A stretch of 64,000 bases of DNA from Nematopogon swammerdamellus (Eukaryota > Arthropoda > Insecta > Lepidoptera > Adelidae). A program made the position numbers and the translations under genes. Under the pieces are notes generated by a model. It worked only from the letters and a program-made list of their open reading frames with translations, was not told the origin of the DNA and did no database searches. This document shows, piece after piece, positions 1 through 10,633 of the stretch. How positions within the stretch are numbered: position 1 is the first letter of the stretch; the number at the start of each line of letters is the position of its first letter. The stretch spans positions 18,435,791 to 18,499,790 of the forward strand of contig OX336344.1 of assembly GCA_946902875.1 (NCBI GenBank), in the 5' to 3' direction.

Positions 1-235
1 ATTTTTAGGTACGGAACCCTAAAAAAGCAAAAGTAAAAAATGTGTTTGGGTCCCCATACCAGAAACGCGGTAAGAATCGGTCAGTACCTACATATTCACG
101 TTACTAAATACTACTAAGTAATGATGGCGCCACAGACATAAGATAGACAGATATGATTTTTTGACTGGTATGGTATAGCGGATCTACTGAACCCTCCGCG
201 CGTGAGTAAAATTCGCACTTGACCGATTTTTTTCA
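1..235 (-). repeat. Degraded P-family repeat, edge copy
   Basis: Positions 26-80 resemble the middle of the P repeat in minus orientation (AAAGTAAAAAAT...GTCCCCAT...AGAAAC), and 150-235 resemble its GAACCCTC...TCGCACTTG(G)CC end followed by a T run. The copy is strongly diverged and a stray GGAACCCTAAAAA end sits at 14-26, so two fragments may be juxtaposed here. Confidence 0.5.
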
Positions 236-1698
236 AAGAAGAATTGATATAGATTTTATAATGAATTAATTTCATGAATTCATTCAAATATCTCAAAACT
301 TCCTACAATGTATATATGTTTAAACTATAGAAATAGTGAAAGAGCTCTCCTCCAAGCAAAATAATAAAGAGTAAGGCAAATTTCAGTCTATTTTCAGAAA
401 ATTCATTCGTTTGTTTAGCTATCTAAATTTTCCGCCTATTCAGCGGAGGTTCTGTTTGACGGCTAGCGCCGCTACCTTCCGGAGGCAGCAGCCGGCCGCG
501 GAACCTTCATTAGGCTTCTGTTTGCTTCCGCCCCCCACGCGCCGCCCACTGCATGAGTAAACGCCTCATTCATGAACGATCTTGTTGGCCGTGCATGTTG
601 GTGACTGGTGAGAGATTGTTATTGAATGAAGTTACTTCGAAGTACTTCGAACTCTACAGCGTTGTGCCTAGCTTGCAAGTTTACTACGACGAAATATCAT
701 ATGCGTGAACAAGATGTGTACCTACGTATTGCTTCTATACGTTCTTTCCCTCCCGCGAAGTTATTTAACAACAAAATAAAATCCACACAAATGAGTTTAT
801 TTTTGTGTGTTAGTGCTAAGCATGTACTAGCTTTATATTTATCCCGGTCGTGACGTATTTTTTGAGCCACACACAGTTTATGTTTTTTATTCTTTAGTTA
901 TTTATTACCATATACTTCAAAAGTATAAAAAATATTCCGAATGGTTGCTTTCACACACTTCCTCAATCGCTCCGGTCTGCGGTAATAAATCTGGTGAACC
1001 TACAGACAACAATCTACTGGTATGTGTGACCGGCAAAGCATGTGTACGGCTGGCGGAAGCGCACCGATATTCCGAAAGTTTGTTTTGAATGAAACACTAA
1101 ACTTGGAATCGACCTCCACGACTGAACTTTTTGTGTTCGCCATGTGCGGCCGCCTGACCATCGAACATTTCGAACACAGTAAAATATCGTTCGGCGCACG
1201 TTGGCATTTAATGTACTTCTACCGCGGCTCGATCATGACTTTTTTTTTTTGCATTCGCCGTGTTCATGTATCGCCTCTACTCCAGTGAATAGTTGCATCG
1301 AGAAACGATACATCGCCTCTAGCGGCTGCGGGCGATTTTGGTACTTTGCAATACAAATATTTACCTACTTGGGCGCACGTTACTTAACACGGCAAATGTA
1401 AAAAAAAATCTCACGATCAAGCCGCCGCCGACTGACGTGTTCGTCAACATGCTCGCCACCATGATCGGTCGTGAATGCTCCGTTTTACGATAACCCATTA
1501 GCGTTTTGTTAATGTTCGTCTGAAACTAACGAATGCCAGATATATGTCTAACTAACGAATCTCAGCTAATGTGTGGCAACGCTTACCACAAGAGTAGGAT
1601 AGCCTTGTAAGTTATTAAGGAGCCGCCAGCCTTTCGATAATTCTTTGATTCGAGAACCAGATGAGTTTTTAGATTTTTACGGTTCCGCACCACAAAAA
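236..1698. other. Unassigned intergenic DNA
   Basis: No recognisable coding region. A short GC-rich patch lies at 460-560, and the rest is mixed composition with T runs. The short open frames have no recognisable domain. Confidence 0.5.
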
Positions 1699-1890
1699 GG
1701 GAAAAAACGGCCAAGGGCGAGTCGAACTCGCGCACCGAGGGTTAGTATGCACATAATATTTAAAACAAAAATGCAATTTTTTTCATCTATTAGAGATGTA
1801 AAGAAAATAAGGTGCGTCATACGGAAACAGACAGACAGACCGACATGATCCTATAATCGTTCCGTTTTCAGGGTTTCGTATCCATACGTA
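1699..1890 (+). repeat. P-family repeat, diverged and internally deleted
   Basis: Begins with AAACGGCCAAGGGCGAGTCG and the GCGCACCGAGGGTT segment, then passes to the CAGACAGACAGACCGACAT tail and a GGGTTTCGTATCC end. The central part normally present in P copies is missing. Confidence 0.65.
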
Positions 1891-1900
1891 TCCATAAAAA

Positions 1901-2297
1901 AATTATTGTCTTAAAAAGTGGACCAATTTGCGTGCGGTTTTTTAAAGCTTGAAATAAAAGTTGAATTACAAATTTTTGTAGCAATTAAACCCTAAAAACT
2001 CATAACAAGGTGGAGGTTGGAATCCAGCGTTCGAGAATGAAGCCTGAGGTTAAGGAGCCGAGGCAAATGATTTAGCCGCCGGCACAGCTCGGATCATTAA
2101 GCTCCACTTAGTGAACAATGCCTTTTCTCGCTCCATTTGATGATTGCCCTTAAGAGCCGATGACGGTTCAATAACCCTTTGTGCGGGAAATGTTTGGGAA
2201 ACCTTGAATGTTTGGTATATGTGAACGGCGCAACATTAACACTTGCCAGGAAAACTTACGTCTTTGTATCACTACCCAACTTTGTAAAAAAAAATTA
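1901..2297. other. Unassigned DNA upstream of mariner 1
   Basis: No repeat copy or gene recognised. Moderately GC-rich between 2030 and 2230. Confidence 0.45.
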
Positions 2298-2496
2298 TAC
2301 ACTTTGTCAAAAAAGTACCGGGAATTGATAATTTACTTCTAATTCCAAATTCAATTCAAACAAATTATTTTTTTGTCGCTAAGTTGCCACAGCTGTTTTC
2401 TAAATTGGCACGGAGTTTGAGCACCATCTGTCATTTGGTTTGTTTACAGTTCTCGATTTTGTTAGTTCATCTCAAATTTGTTTTGCGATTTCTATA

Positions 2497-3137
2497 ATGG
2501 GTAAAAATATCGAACAAAGAGTTTGTCTCAAATTTATACTACAGAAAGCTTACAGTAAAAAAAAAAATATTACAGAAAGCTTACAGTGAATCGACTTTAT
2601 CAAAAACACGTGTGGTACAGTGCATTCAAAAGCGGTCGAGATGTGGTGGAAGATTTGCCTCGCTCTGGTCGGCCATCAACGTCTTCAACTGAAGTTAATA
2701 TCGCTAAAGTGAAGGAAATGGTGACTAAAAATCCTCATTCAAGTTTGAGAGAGATAGCCGCTCAACTTTCTGTGTCTCACGAATCGATTCGTACCATTTT
2801 AAACGCAATAGATTTGAATTTTCTTCAAAAACTCAATCGCGTAAGGCCATCATTTTGAAGGAATTTTTGGCCAAAAACTCAACAAATACCATCGAACAAC
2901 CACCGTATTCACCGGATATGGGTCCGGCCGACTTTTTTCTGTTTCCAAAACTCGATTTACCACTTCGAGTCACCCGTTTTCACTCTATAAAGACAAAAGA
3001 AATTCGCGGCGAGAACTGAAGTCGATTTCGGAAAATGCGTTTAAAAATGTTTTGATAATTGGATTATTCGTTGGCGTAAGTGTATTATTTCGGAAGGGAC
3101 CTACTTTGAAGGCGATAGCATAAATTTGGAAGAATAA
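2497..3137 (+). pseudogene. mariner transposase remnant, catalytic core deleted
   Basis: The frame starts at ATG 2497 (MGKNIEQR) and is soon disrupted by a small duplication: an ACAGAAAGCTTACAGT block occurs twice between 2541 and 2590 around an A run. Good mariner helix-turn-helix sequence follows: DLPRSGRPSTSS, then NPHSSLREIAAQLSVSHESI at about 2660-2800. At about 2860 the frame jumps from the N-terminal domain straight to the C-terminal end (PPYSPDMGPADFFLFPKL at about 2895-2955). The first two catalytic aspartates and most of the catalytic domain are therefore gone. It continues with frameshifts into a KGPTLKAI-like tail. Cannot encode an active transposase. Confidence 0.88.
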
Positions 3138-3153
3138 TTAACATTTTGTGTAT

Positions 3154-3346
3154 AATTTTAAATCAAACAGCTTTACTCACGGTTTCACTCCGAGCTATGT
3201 GGCTCGACGTTTCGGGCCAAGCGTATGGCCCATCTTCGTACTTCTACGCTTGGCCCGAAACGTCGCGCCACATAGCTCGGAGTCAAACCGCGAGTAAAGC
3301 TGTTTGATTTAAAATAATGTCTAACAACCACGGTAATTTAAAGACC
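3154..3346. mobile_element. Fold-back insertion nested in mariner 1
   Basis: This 193-bp segment is bounded by a perfect 12-bp direct repeat, CATTTTGTGTAT, at 3142-3153 and 3347-3358, which I read as a target-site duplication. Inside, 3157-3230 and 3245-3316 form a long imperfect inverted repeat (ATTTTAAATCAAACAGC ... GCTGTTTGATTTAAAAT). The right end carries about 30 bp that does not pair. Such a hairpin would block polymerases and is typical of fold-back or snap-back MITE-like insertions. Confidence 0.7.
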
Positions 3347-3584
3347 CATTTTGTGTATTATTGACCTTTTCCCGGTACTTTCTTGACAGAGTAGTATATA
3401 CCTACATACGTACATAAAAGTCCTGTCGCGGCGCTATTGAACTTTCGATTGGATTTTTCGGGTGTGCAGCAAAAAGCAATCGCCTGAACACGATTAGTAC
3501 CTGAAGTGTGTCTTGTCATGTTCGAGCTCTTCCTGCACATAATTCTTGAATGAGAGAATGGATTTGCAGAGTTTTTATTCAGTC

Positions 3585-5121
3585 ACTAGCTGAGCCCGCG
3601 GCTCCGCTCGCGTGAAATTCGTATTCCAAAGAAGAATGTAAGTAACTAAGGGCGAGGCCGAAGGCCGAGCTGCGTTCAGGTAATCGATAAACCTTCTCAA
3701 AGAAAGTAACTAACTAAGGGCGAGGCCGAAGGCCGAGCTGCTTTCAGGTAAACGATAAACCTTTTTCAAATAAAGGAAGTAAGTAAGGGCGAGGCCGAAG
3801 GCCGAGCTGCGTTCAGGAAGACGACAAACCTTCTGGAAGAAAGGAAGGAACTAAGTGCGAGGCCGAAGGCCGAGCTGCGTTCAGGTAAACCAAAAACCCT
3901 CTTCCGCCTTCGGGCCTCGCCCTTAAAGACTTCCTTTCTTCGATAGAATATAATATCGTTTACTCAATCTATTTATTTCATATAAATAAAAAAGTAATAT
4001 TAATAACCAAAGAATTAAACCTACCTAACAAACATTAAAATAACTATCAAAACGGGCATTTTCAAATGTTCTTAGAGCACTTGCGGCATTACCCCGCTGG
4101 ATGGCAAGGCTTACCCTTTGAATGAAGTACATAAGCCCTTGATGACGGGACACCAGTTGCGTCAACCAGCTCAAGCCTCTTTTGGCTTCACTGCTCCACG
4201 GACCGAGGGTTTCAACCGCAAACGCAACAAATTCGAAATCTTGAATTATATTTCTATATTTGCTGCGTTGGAGGCTCTCCGCCCCAGCCTCGGCCGCGCC
4301 AGCCGCTCTTGAAGATGTCCTAACGTGACTTGGAGCCAATGTGAGAACAAAAGTGGCGTCCCACATCAAAGAACTACCCTTAGTCCATGGCACTAAGGTG
4401 ATAGCATCGGGCCTCTTGCCATCCAGCCGGGAATAACCGCGAGGTTCTAGGATGCACGGTATATTTGCCGTTAGAAGCGTGGACTTTATAATTAAATTTA
4501 AATTTAATTAACTCAATCTTAATATTAATTAACTTTATTCGAGATGGTTTAGCTTCTTCCTGAACGCAGCTCGGCCTTCGGCCTCGCCCTTAGTTACTTG
4601 CTTTCTTCGAGATGGTTTATCATTTGTCAGAACGTAGCTCGGCCTTCGGCCTCGCCTTAGTTGCTTACTTTCTTCAAGATGGTTTAGCTTCTTCCTGAAC
4701 GCAGCTCGGCCTTCGGCCTCGCCCTTAGTTACTTGCTTTCTTCGAGATGGTTTTTCAATTATCCGAACGTAGCTCGGCCTTCGGCCTCGCCTTAGTTACT
4801 TACTTTCTTCAAGATGGTTTAGCTTCTTCCTGAACGCAGCTCGGCCTGCGGCCTCGCCCATAGTTACTTACTTTCTTCGAGAAGGTTTATGGTCTTCCAG
4901 AATAGAGCTCGGCCTTCGGCCTCGTTCTTAGTTACTTATTTTCTTCAAGAATGTTTTTCTTCTTCCTGAAATCAGCTCCGCCTTTCGCCTCGCCCTTAGT
5001 TACTTTCATCGAGAAAGAATATCGTTTACGTGAGCGCAGATCCGCCTTCGGGCCCGCCTTTAGTTACTAACTTTCTTTTTTTTAAATACGAATTTCACGC
5101 GAGCGAAGCCGCGGGCATCAG
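3585..5121. mobile_element. Fold-back composite of family C termini and inverted minisatellites
   Basis: The left end (CTAGCTGAGCCCGCGGCTCC...GCGTGAAATTCG) reappears inverted at the right end (CGAATTTCACGCGAGCGAAG...). Between them lie tandem units of about 60-70 bp built around GGGCGAGGCCGAAGGCCGAG, in plus orientation at 3640-3900 (four units) and in minus orientation at 4560-5060 (about eight units). The unit itself contains the self-complementary GGCCGAAGGCC. The arrangement, inverted arms made of tandem repeats around a loop, is that of foldback (FB-like) elements. The loop carries a fragment of a retroelement gene. Confidence 0.65.
4025..4490 (-). pseudogene. Fragment of a retroelement-associated protein
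   Basis: Read on the minus strand the frame is open from about 4490 (ILEPRGYSRLDGKRPDAITL) through VPWTKGSSLMWDATFV and FVAFAVETLGPWSSEA to SLAIQRGNAASALRTF near 4050. Proteins with this series (DGKRPDG, VPW...LxWDAT, FAVETLGPW, SLAIQRGNAAS) recur in invertebrate genomes beside reverse transcriptases. I recognise the pattern but cannot name the element. It has no proper start and sits in the loop of the fold-back composite, so it is a captured or pre-existing fragment. Confidence 0.6.
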
Positions 5122-5369
5122 ATATATAAATTTTATTGCACCAATGACAGCGACATAACTTCGACTTTCAATTTTATTTTTATTTATCAAACAATTTGTC
5201 ACCGGCCAGCTCACGTCGAGATGACAGTTCTCCGTTGTCAACATGACATTTAAAATTGTTTTTACCTTTACTTTGGACTACGTGATTTTAAACGCGCAAT
5301 AATGTTTATAATTGTTAATATTTTTTTATTTTTGTTAATTTTTTTTACGTATTATGTTAACCCGGCATA

Positions 5370-5470
5370 TAAACTGCCACTATACAAAGTTTCGTCTAAT
5401 TCCGTTCAGTGGTTTTTGCGTGATGCGCGTACAGACAAACAAACAAACAAACAAAAATTTTAAAAACTGT
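5370..5470 (+). repeat. Tail fragment of a C-like repeat with (ACAA)n
   Basis: Contains AAAGTTTCGTCTAATTCCGT, TCAGTGGTTTTTGCG and a CAAACAAACAAACAAACAAA run, the usual 3' part of TAGCTGTGCCCGCG-type insect repeats. Between it and the composite (5122-5369) only AT-rich DNA is seen. Confidence 0.5.
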
Positions 5471-5791
5471 TCTAACATGTTCAGTATCTCATTTTAAGCC
5501 ACCCTGGTTAGTTTTTTTCCGAATACATTCAATGTACAGACTTTCTTACCTCTACGATTTTATTATATGTATAGATCATGTGCCGGAAAGCAGTGATTCC
5601 GTACCGCTGAAGGCCGGGAGGACTGGAGGAAAATTGGAGAGGCGTATGCCCAGCAGTGACGCTTACACGCTGACTGACTGACTGACATAATGTGACTGAA
5701 CAGGTACGGCGCTCCACTACTACCACATGTTTAGAGAACGTATATTCGCAAATATTTCTATCTGATTCTGATGGTGACGAGTAACTCCACA

Positions 5792-5957
5792 CGCCGTATC
5801 CAGATAATCGGGGTAAGCAGAGTAATCGGTATTGTGCTGCAAGTACTCTGGTAAATTACAGCACAACACCGACCACCACGCTTAGCAAAGTATTCGGACA
5901 GGCAGCAAGTAAGGCACGAAGGCCCACCTGCTGCATGACTCGGTGGAAAGACCGCGC
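5792..5957 (+). repeat. B-family repeat, 5' part
   Basis: Shows ATAATCGGGGTAAGCAGAGT, the hairpin arms around a short spacer (GGTATTGTGCTG / CAGCACAACACCGA), then GGCAGCAAGTAAGGCACGAA and CTGCTGCATGACTCGGTGGA. The 3' part (CTTTTACGACATGCACGG...) is absent. Confidence 0.75.
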
Positions 5958-7146
5958 CAATAGAATTTAGTTTAAAACCGAAAAACGCTACCTATATTTT
6001 TCCGGCGGCGGCGTAATATTTTCTCATAGAAATCGCTGAATTTACTGTTTACTACACACAACCTTTTAACGCCCAATAATATTTCCACAAGCGCGCGGTG
6101 AGTCGACTTCGAAACAAACAAAACCCGACGGTGCGGTGGCTCGCGGAGCAAAAATAACTCTCGACGATGACAAACGTTATATGCGAAAAAGAAAAAAAAA
6201 CCCTCTCTCCGCTATACCTACTTAGGGAACAAAGGAGCACCTTATTGAAAACCCAGGGCGCATTGTTCTCGAAGGAACGAGGAAGATAAATAAACAGGCC
6301 GCATGAAGGAAATATGAAAAGTTTTGTTTTCTTTAGCACCCCGATTTAGAAATAATTTCGCCCTCGTAATAATTTGCGACAGACAAGGTCGGGTACCTCG
6401 CCCCTCCGCCGAGCTCATTATATAAATGGTGTCTTCTCAAGCTGCAGACTGAGTTCTAAATTGTAATATAATTATTCCGTCGCTTGTATTCATGATGGAG
6501 ACCGCATGGGGTGCTATGGAAATAAGAAGGTAAAAGCTATCTAAAAATGTAAAGATAGAAAATCCTTTATTGCTTCACAAATATTTTTCAATAAAAAAAA
6601 TAACACAACGGCAACAGTTATATGAGGCGCGAAAGGCGGTTTTATCCCTAGCAGAGATTTCTTACAGCCAACGTGTAGGTGGGTGAAATGTGTGAATAAA
6701 GGAATGTAGAGAGAAGCAAAGATAAGATTTTTTTTTATTTAAAAAATATAAGGATTATATGAAAACCTGAAAATATAATTACATATTATTAGTAATACTT
6801 AGAAGGTAAGAGTAAATATAAATTAGGAGACATAAATTAATAGTGTTAAGATAAAGATGAGTAGTAGTGTCATGGGAAAGAAAAATCTCCCATGACACTA
6901 CTGGTAGTGCCACGCGGTTGTGCGACGACGGGAAGAAACGCAATATTGTAGAATAATTTGTAGATGGTACTTACTCGTTAACTAAGATACCATTTTTATT
7001 GCAATGTATTTTACTGTATTTATTTTCGCACGACACAGATGGTAAACTACATGAATAACAAATTGCAACGGTGCAAAATGTTGAATCCCTACCCATCAAT
7101 TTCTCACATAATTTAATTGTATACAAATTAGAAACAACTACAATAG
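5958..7146. other. Unassigned DNA with a short hairpin
   Basis: No gene recognised. At 6560-6740 the sequence CTTTATTG...GGCGCGAAAGGCGG resembles an antisense retroelement 3' end (reversed polyadenylation signal), without proof. A perfect hairpin lies at 6863-6902: two 15-bp arms (AGTAGTGTCATGGGA and its complement) around a 10-base loop. Elsewhere only AT-rich DNA. Confidence 0.45.
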
Positions 7147-7576
7147 AAAAAACCAGCCAAGTGCGAGTCGAACTCGCGAACCGAGGGTTCCTTATCGCCA
7201 TGTCATGGTTAGCGCCACTCACGCCATCTATGGCTTGTTAGGAAATGCTTCATATTAGTTAAATGTCATTATTAGTTAAAATGCTTGACGCTCTATTCGG
7301 TAGATGGCGCGCGCGCATACACTGTTTTGTTTTCTTCTATGGGAACCCCCGAGAATTTTTTACTTTTTCTTATTTTTATTATTTGTTGTTACGAGTATTC
7401 GGCCATAATAACACATATTCTGTGAAAATTTCAACGGGCTACCTATTACGATTCAAGAGATACCTACAGCCTTCGGATAGACAGACGGACGGACGGACGG
7501 ACGGGCGGACGCACAGACAGACAGACGGCGTAGTCTTAGTAAAAGGGTCCCGTACCGGATACGGAACCCTAAAAAA
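7147..7576 (+). repeat. P-family repeat, near full length
   Basis: Runs from AAACCAGCCAAGTGCGAGTC through the TAGCGCCACTCACGCCATCT segment, TCTGTGAAAATTTCAACGGG and the (GACG)n/(CAGA)n tract to ATACGGAACCCTAAAAAA. One of the most complete P copies in the window. An open frame runs across it but its ends and content match the repeat, not a gene. A short (GAACT)n tract follows at 7647-7672. Confidence 0.8.
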
Positions 7577-7779
7577 TTACATATTCTATTGTATTAAGTG
7601 CTACATTGTTTGTTACACTGTAAAAAATAATCTATTGAACCAATAAATTGAACTGAACTGAACTGAACTGAACATGTACAGCTTGGGGTTTTTCAAAAGA
7701 GGCGTGAAAAGGCTCCTGTGTGTTCATCACAGAATGCGCACGCTCATCAAAATAGATCTTCTCGCAAATGGAAGCATGC

Positions 7780-8277
7780 ACCATGTCGCGTTTTTCACAA
7801 CGACGAATGACGATTTTTAGAAATCTTTTCTGTATGCATGTTCCTCCATAATTCTTAAACCGATCACCTAAATTCGATGAAATTTAGTACGTGCATATTT
7901 AACTATACGATTTTTTTTAGGTTTTCTGGATATTAATTTTAGATTAGTTTTAGTTTTAGTGTATTAGTATATAGTTGTATTTTGTAGGTATTACTATTTC
8001 CACCATTATATTAATAAACGAAATAATATCCTTTCCAAATATACGAGACACAGGATAAACTTCAGTTCCGTTTACGCTAAGATGTGGCTCTGGATAGGCT
8101 AGGCTAGGCTAGGTGACACAGAAGGATAGGCTAAATAAAATTTAGTTCCGATGTGGCTGTCATATAAACCGAACTGTTCCGCGCGCCGAAATAAAGGTAC
8201 GGTGGCGGGCTTACTTAGGTACTTTCTTCTATTTAAATACGAATTTCACGCGAGCGAATCCGCAGGCAAAAGCTAGT
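7780..8277 (-). repeat. C-family repeat, interrupted
   Basis: Minus-strand C copy: TTTTTAGAAATCTTTTCTGT, TTCCTCCATAATTCTTAAAC and GATGAAATTTAGTAC at 7813-7893, an AT-rich interruption at 7910-8045, then GACACAGGATAAACTTCAGT, GCGCGCCGAAATAAAGGTAC and ACGAATTTCACGCGAGCGAA near 8240. The interruption contains a small GGATAGGCTAGGCTAGGCTA repeat at 8092-8111. Confidence 0.7.
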
Positions 8278-8551
8278 GTTTAAAATACAACTCTTCAATG
8301 TATACCTAAATAATAATAATATGAAGAAAATATTCCCGTGTACACCCAGTCAATACAATTTTGCCCTGGATACGTACAGTGCCAACTTTCTATATAATTG
8401 ATTGCGGGTGTAAGGGAAGCCAGGTGTGACTAATTAAACGTTGATTGCTTCACAGTTGTTCCCCAATAGCCAATAGCGTGCTAATTGCGTATACGTGCTT
8501 CTTCTCCTACGCGACTTGCCCTCCTTCAACGTTTACAGCGTTCTATGAATT

Positions 8552-8920
8552 GTCAGCCTCGGTAGCTCAGTGGTGCGGTCGGTCGACTGTTGTTAAGCAA
8601 TCCTGACCGCTCGACCGTTGTTGAAGGCTGACCGTGGGTCGGATTCCACGTAAAACTGTAGATTCCTTCCCTTCTTACCTTACTAGGTGGTAGGGTTTAT
8701 CCCGGCCGGGTTGGTACCACCGCACTGAATGAAACGTCGGTCGAAACGGCTATGTAAATAATGGGTGTTTTCCGTCCATTTCAGTGTAGCCGACATCAAA
8801 TGAAGGGAAGCACTGACATGGCACCTAGTTCACCTGGTTGGTGTTATGCGCTGACATCGGGGATGTTGTAAGTGATGTAGCCAAGCGTGTCAGTTTCCAT
8901 AAAAAAATATAAGAATAAAA
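8552..8920 (+). repeat. S-family SINE, 5S segment shortened
   Basis: Begins GTCAGCCTCGGTAGCTCAGT, keeps the tRNA-like A box (GTAGCTCAGTGG) and B box (GGGTCGGATTCC), but the 5S-like part is cut down to GTTAAGCAATCCTGACCGCT. The body (GAAACGTCGGTCGAAACGGC, GAAGGGAAGCACTGACATGG) and the A-rich tail after TTTCCAT are intact. Confidence 0.82.
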
Positions 8921-8943
8921 TGAGGACCCCTTAATTTTTAAAT

Positions 8944-9029
8944 GTCGGTGTTGTGCTGTAATTTACCAGATTTCTTGCAGCACAACACCGATTACTCTGC
9001 TTACCTCTATTGTCGGGATTCGGCGTGTG
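8944..9029 (-). repeat. B-family repeat fragment
   Basis: GTCGGTGTTGTGCTG ... CAGCACAACACCGATTACTC with TGCTTACC and TGTCGGGAT: the hairpin end of family B, minus orientation. Confidence 0.75.
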
Positions 9030-9041
9030 CGATATGTATGT

Positions 9042-9326
9042 AAAAATTAGAACTGAGAATAAAATAGACAAATTAAATACAAAAATTAGAACTGAGAAGT
9101 AAATAGACAAATTAAATACAAAAATTAGAACTGAGAATCTATGTTAATTTGAATTGAATAAACCAGTTAGTTCTCGAACTGAGAATTAAATAGACAAATT
9201 AAATACAAAAATTAGAACTGAGAAGTAAACAGACAAATTAAATACAAAAATTAGAACTGGGAATTAAATATACAAATTAAATACAAAAATTTGAACTGAG
9301 AAGTAAATAGACAAATTAAATACATT
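9042..9326 (+). repeat. 39-bp minisatellite
   Basis: About six full tandem units of AAAAATTAGAACTGAGAA followed by (G)TAAATAGACAAATTAAATAC. One interruption (9138-9173) contains a partial unit. Units differ at only a few positions. Confidence 0.85.
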
Positions 9327-9344
9327 TCTACGTTCACGTTTTGC

Positions 9345-9510
9345 TTTTTTTATTCTTTTTGGTATATCTGCCATAATAACACTTATTCTGTGAAAATTTC
9401 CACCGGCTACCTATTACGGTTCAAAAGATACGGCAGTACGACAGACAGACCGAAAGACGGTGTTAGCTTAGTATTAGGCTTCCGTACGTGCGGATACGGA
9501 AGCCTAAAAA
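9345..9510 (+). repeat. P-family repeat, 3' half
   Basis: CCATAATAACACTTATTCTG, GTGAAAATTTCCACCGGCTA, CAGACAGACCG and ATACGGAAGCCTAAAAA: the second half of a P copy. Confidence 0.75.
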
Positions 9511-10190
9511 GTAGAACTTTGTCATATTGCGCTTAATACCATGTATTAAGCCGAGAGCTAAGGTTTAAAGTTTTGAGAATAAGTTTTTAATTCGCACCAT
9601 TTCTTTCTTAGACAATTGTGAAATAGGCTGAAATGGTAGCATTGTCAGGTTCCTCAAATTGTTTTTATTGCCTGAAACAATTTAGGCACAATTTATTTTT
9701 TTTTGTTCGCTGCAGATATACATGAAAATATTTACACACAAATGCTTAATAAACACTCAGTATTAATTAAACCTCTCTTTCCCCCCCCCCCCCCCCCCCC
9801 CGCAGCGCACCCTCCTCCCGCCCACCGAATTAATACCACCGTATCGCCGAATACGATCCCCCTTTTGCCATTTCGGCAATATCGTAGCGATGTTATTTTT
9901 GCACAAATCTTTATTTGCATATATATTGTGTTTTCGCTTCGAAATTCATTGATCGTAAACAATTTTATAACTGCAATTTATGGCGCTAGATGTCTGTGGG
10001 CACAATGGCACGGCGCCGCCGCCGCCGCCCCGCCGCGTCACCCCGTGCTGGATGCCCCGGCGGCGTAGGAGTGCGGCCGGAACTGGGCACTCTACTATAT
10101 GTGAGAAGTTTAAATATCATTGATGCCAATATGCAATTGATGGAGTTCCAATATAAGGGTAAACAATTAATAATTTTTGCAAGATAATAA
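9511..10190. other. Unassigned DNA with a C21 tract and GC-rich patch
   Basis: A homopolymer of 21 C lies at 9781-9801. A GC-rich patch at 9985-10085 (CGCCGCCGCCGCC) opens a frame starting MARRRRRRPAAS, but nothing in it resembles a known protein. The patch could be an exon or promoter and I cannot tell which. Confidence 0.4.
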
Positions 10191-10300
10191 TTTTTTTTTT
10201 ATGGAAACTGACACGGTTGGCTACATCACCTACAACATCCGTGATGTCAGCCCATAACACCGGGTGAACTAGGTGCCATGTCAGTGCTTCCCTTCATTTC
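10191..10300 (-). repeat. S-family SINE, 3' end only
   Basis: T run, ATGGAAACTGACACGGTTGG, CATCCGTGATGTCAGCCCAT and GTGAACTAGGTGCCATGTCA: the tail end of the SINE in minus orientation, truncated after CTTCCCTTCATTTC. Confidence 0.8.
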
Positions 10301-10447
10301 TTTTCCTTCGTTTATTTTTTTATATATTTTATGACATATGAATTTGAATTAAATTTCTTTTTCATAGTTTCAATCTATATCTTATACAAAAATCATTAAC
10401 CTAGGTACAAATAAACATATATAATTTTATTCAAATCTTATAAACTG

Positions 10448-10600
10448 AAATAAAATTCAGTGCCGGTTACGCTAAGGTGTGGCTTTCGTACAAACCTAAC
10501 TGTTCCGCGCGCCGAAATAAAGGTACGGTAGCGGGCTTACTAACTTTCTTCTTTTTAAATTCGAACTTCACGCGAGCGTAGCCGAGGTCAAAAGCTAGTT
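10448..10600 (-). repeat. C-family repeat, 5' end fragment
   Basis: GAAATAAAATTCAGTGCCGG, TTCCGCGCGCCGAAATAAAG and the terminal CACGCGAGCGTAGCC...AAAGCTAGT in minus orientation. Confidence 0.75.
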
Positions 10601-10633
10601 CTAAAATATAAATCTCATTCAAGCGTCGTATTT

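Larger units (their letters stand above)
2300..3391 (+). mobile_element. mariner-family transposon 1, deleted
   Basis: Terminal inverted repeats match: the left end reads TTTGTCAAAAAAGTACCGGG and the right end, on the other strand, reads TCTGTCAAGAAAGTACCGGG. TA dinucleotides flank both ends (2298-2299 and 3392-3393), as expected for the Tc1/mariner superfamily. At about 1.09 kb, of which about 0.2 kb is a nested insertion, the element is shorter than a full mariner (about 1.3 kb). It encodes only broken transposase pieces, so it is a non-autonomous relic. Confidence 0.88.

Noticed and set aside
7263..7646. 127-codon ORF
   Set aside because: Lies across a P-family repeat and its CAGA tract.
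8560..8660. tRNA gene (TAGCTCAGTGG and GGTTCGANTCC boxes)
   Set aside because: Repeated many times with the same downstream body and A tail and with a 5S-like insertion, so it is a SINE head, not a tRNA gene.
9703..10068. Proline-rich ORF
   Set aside because: Produced by the C21 homopolymer and a CGCC-rich patch.
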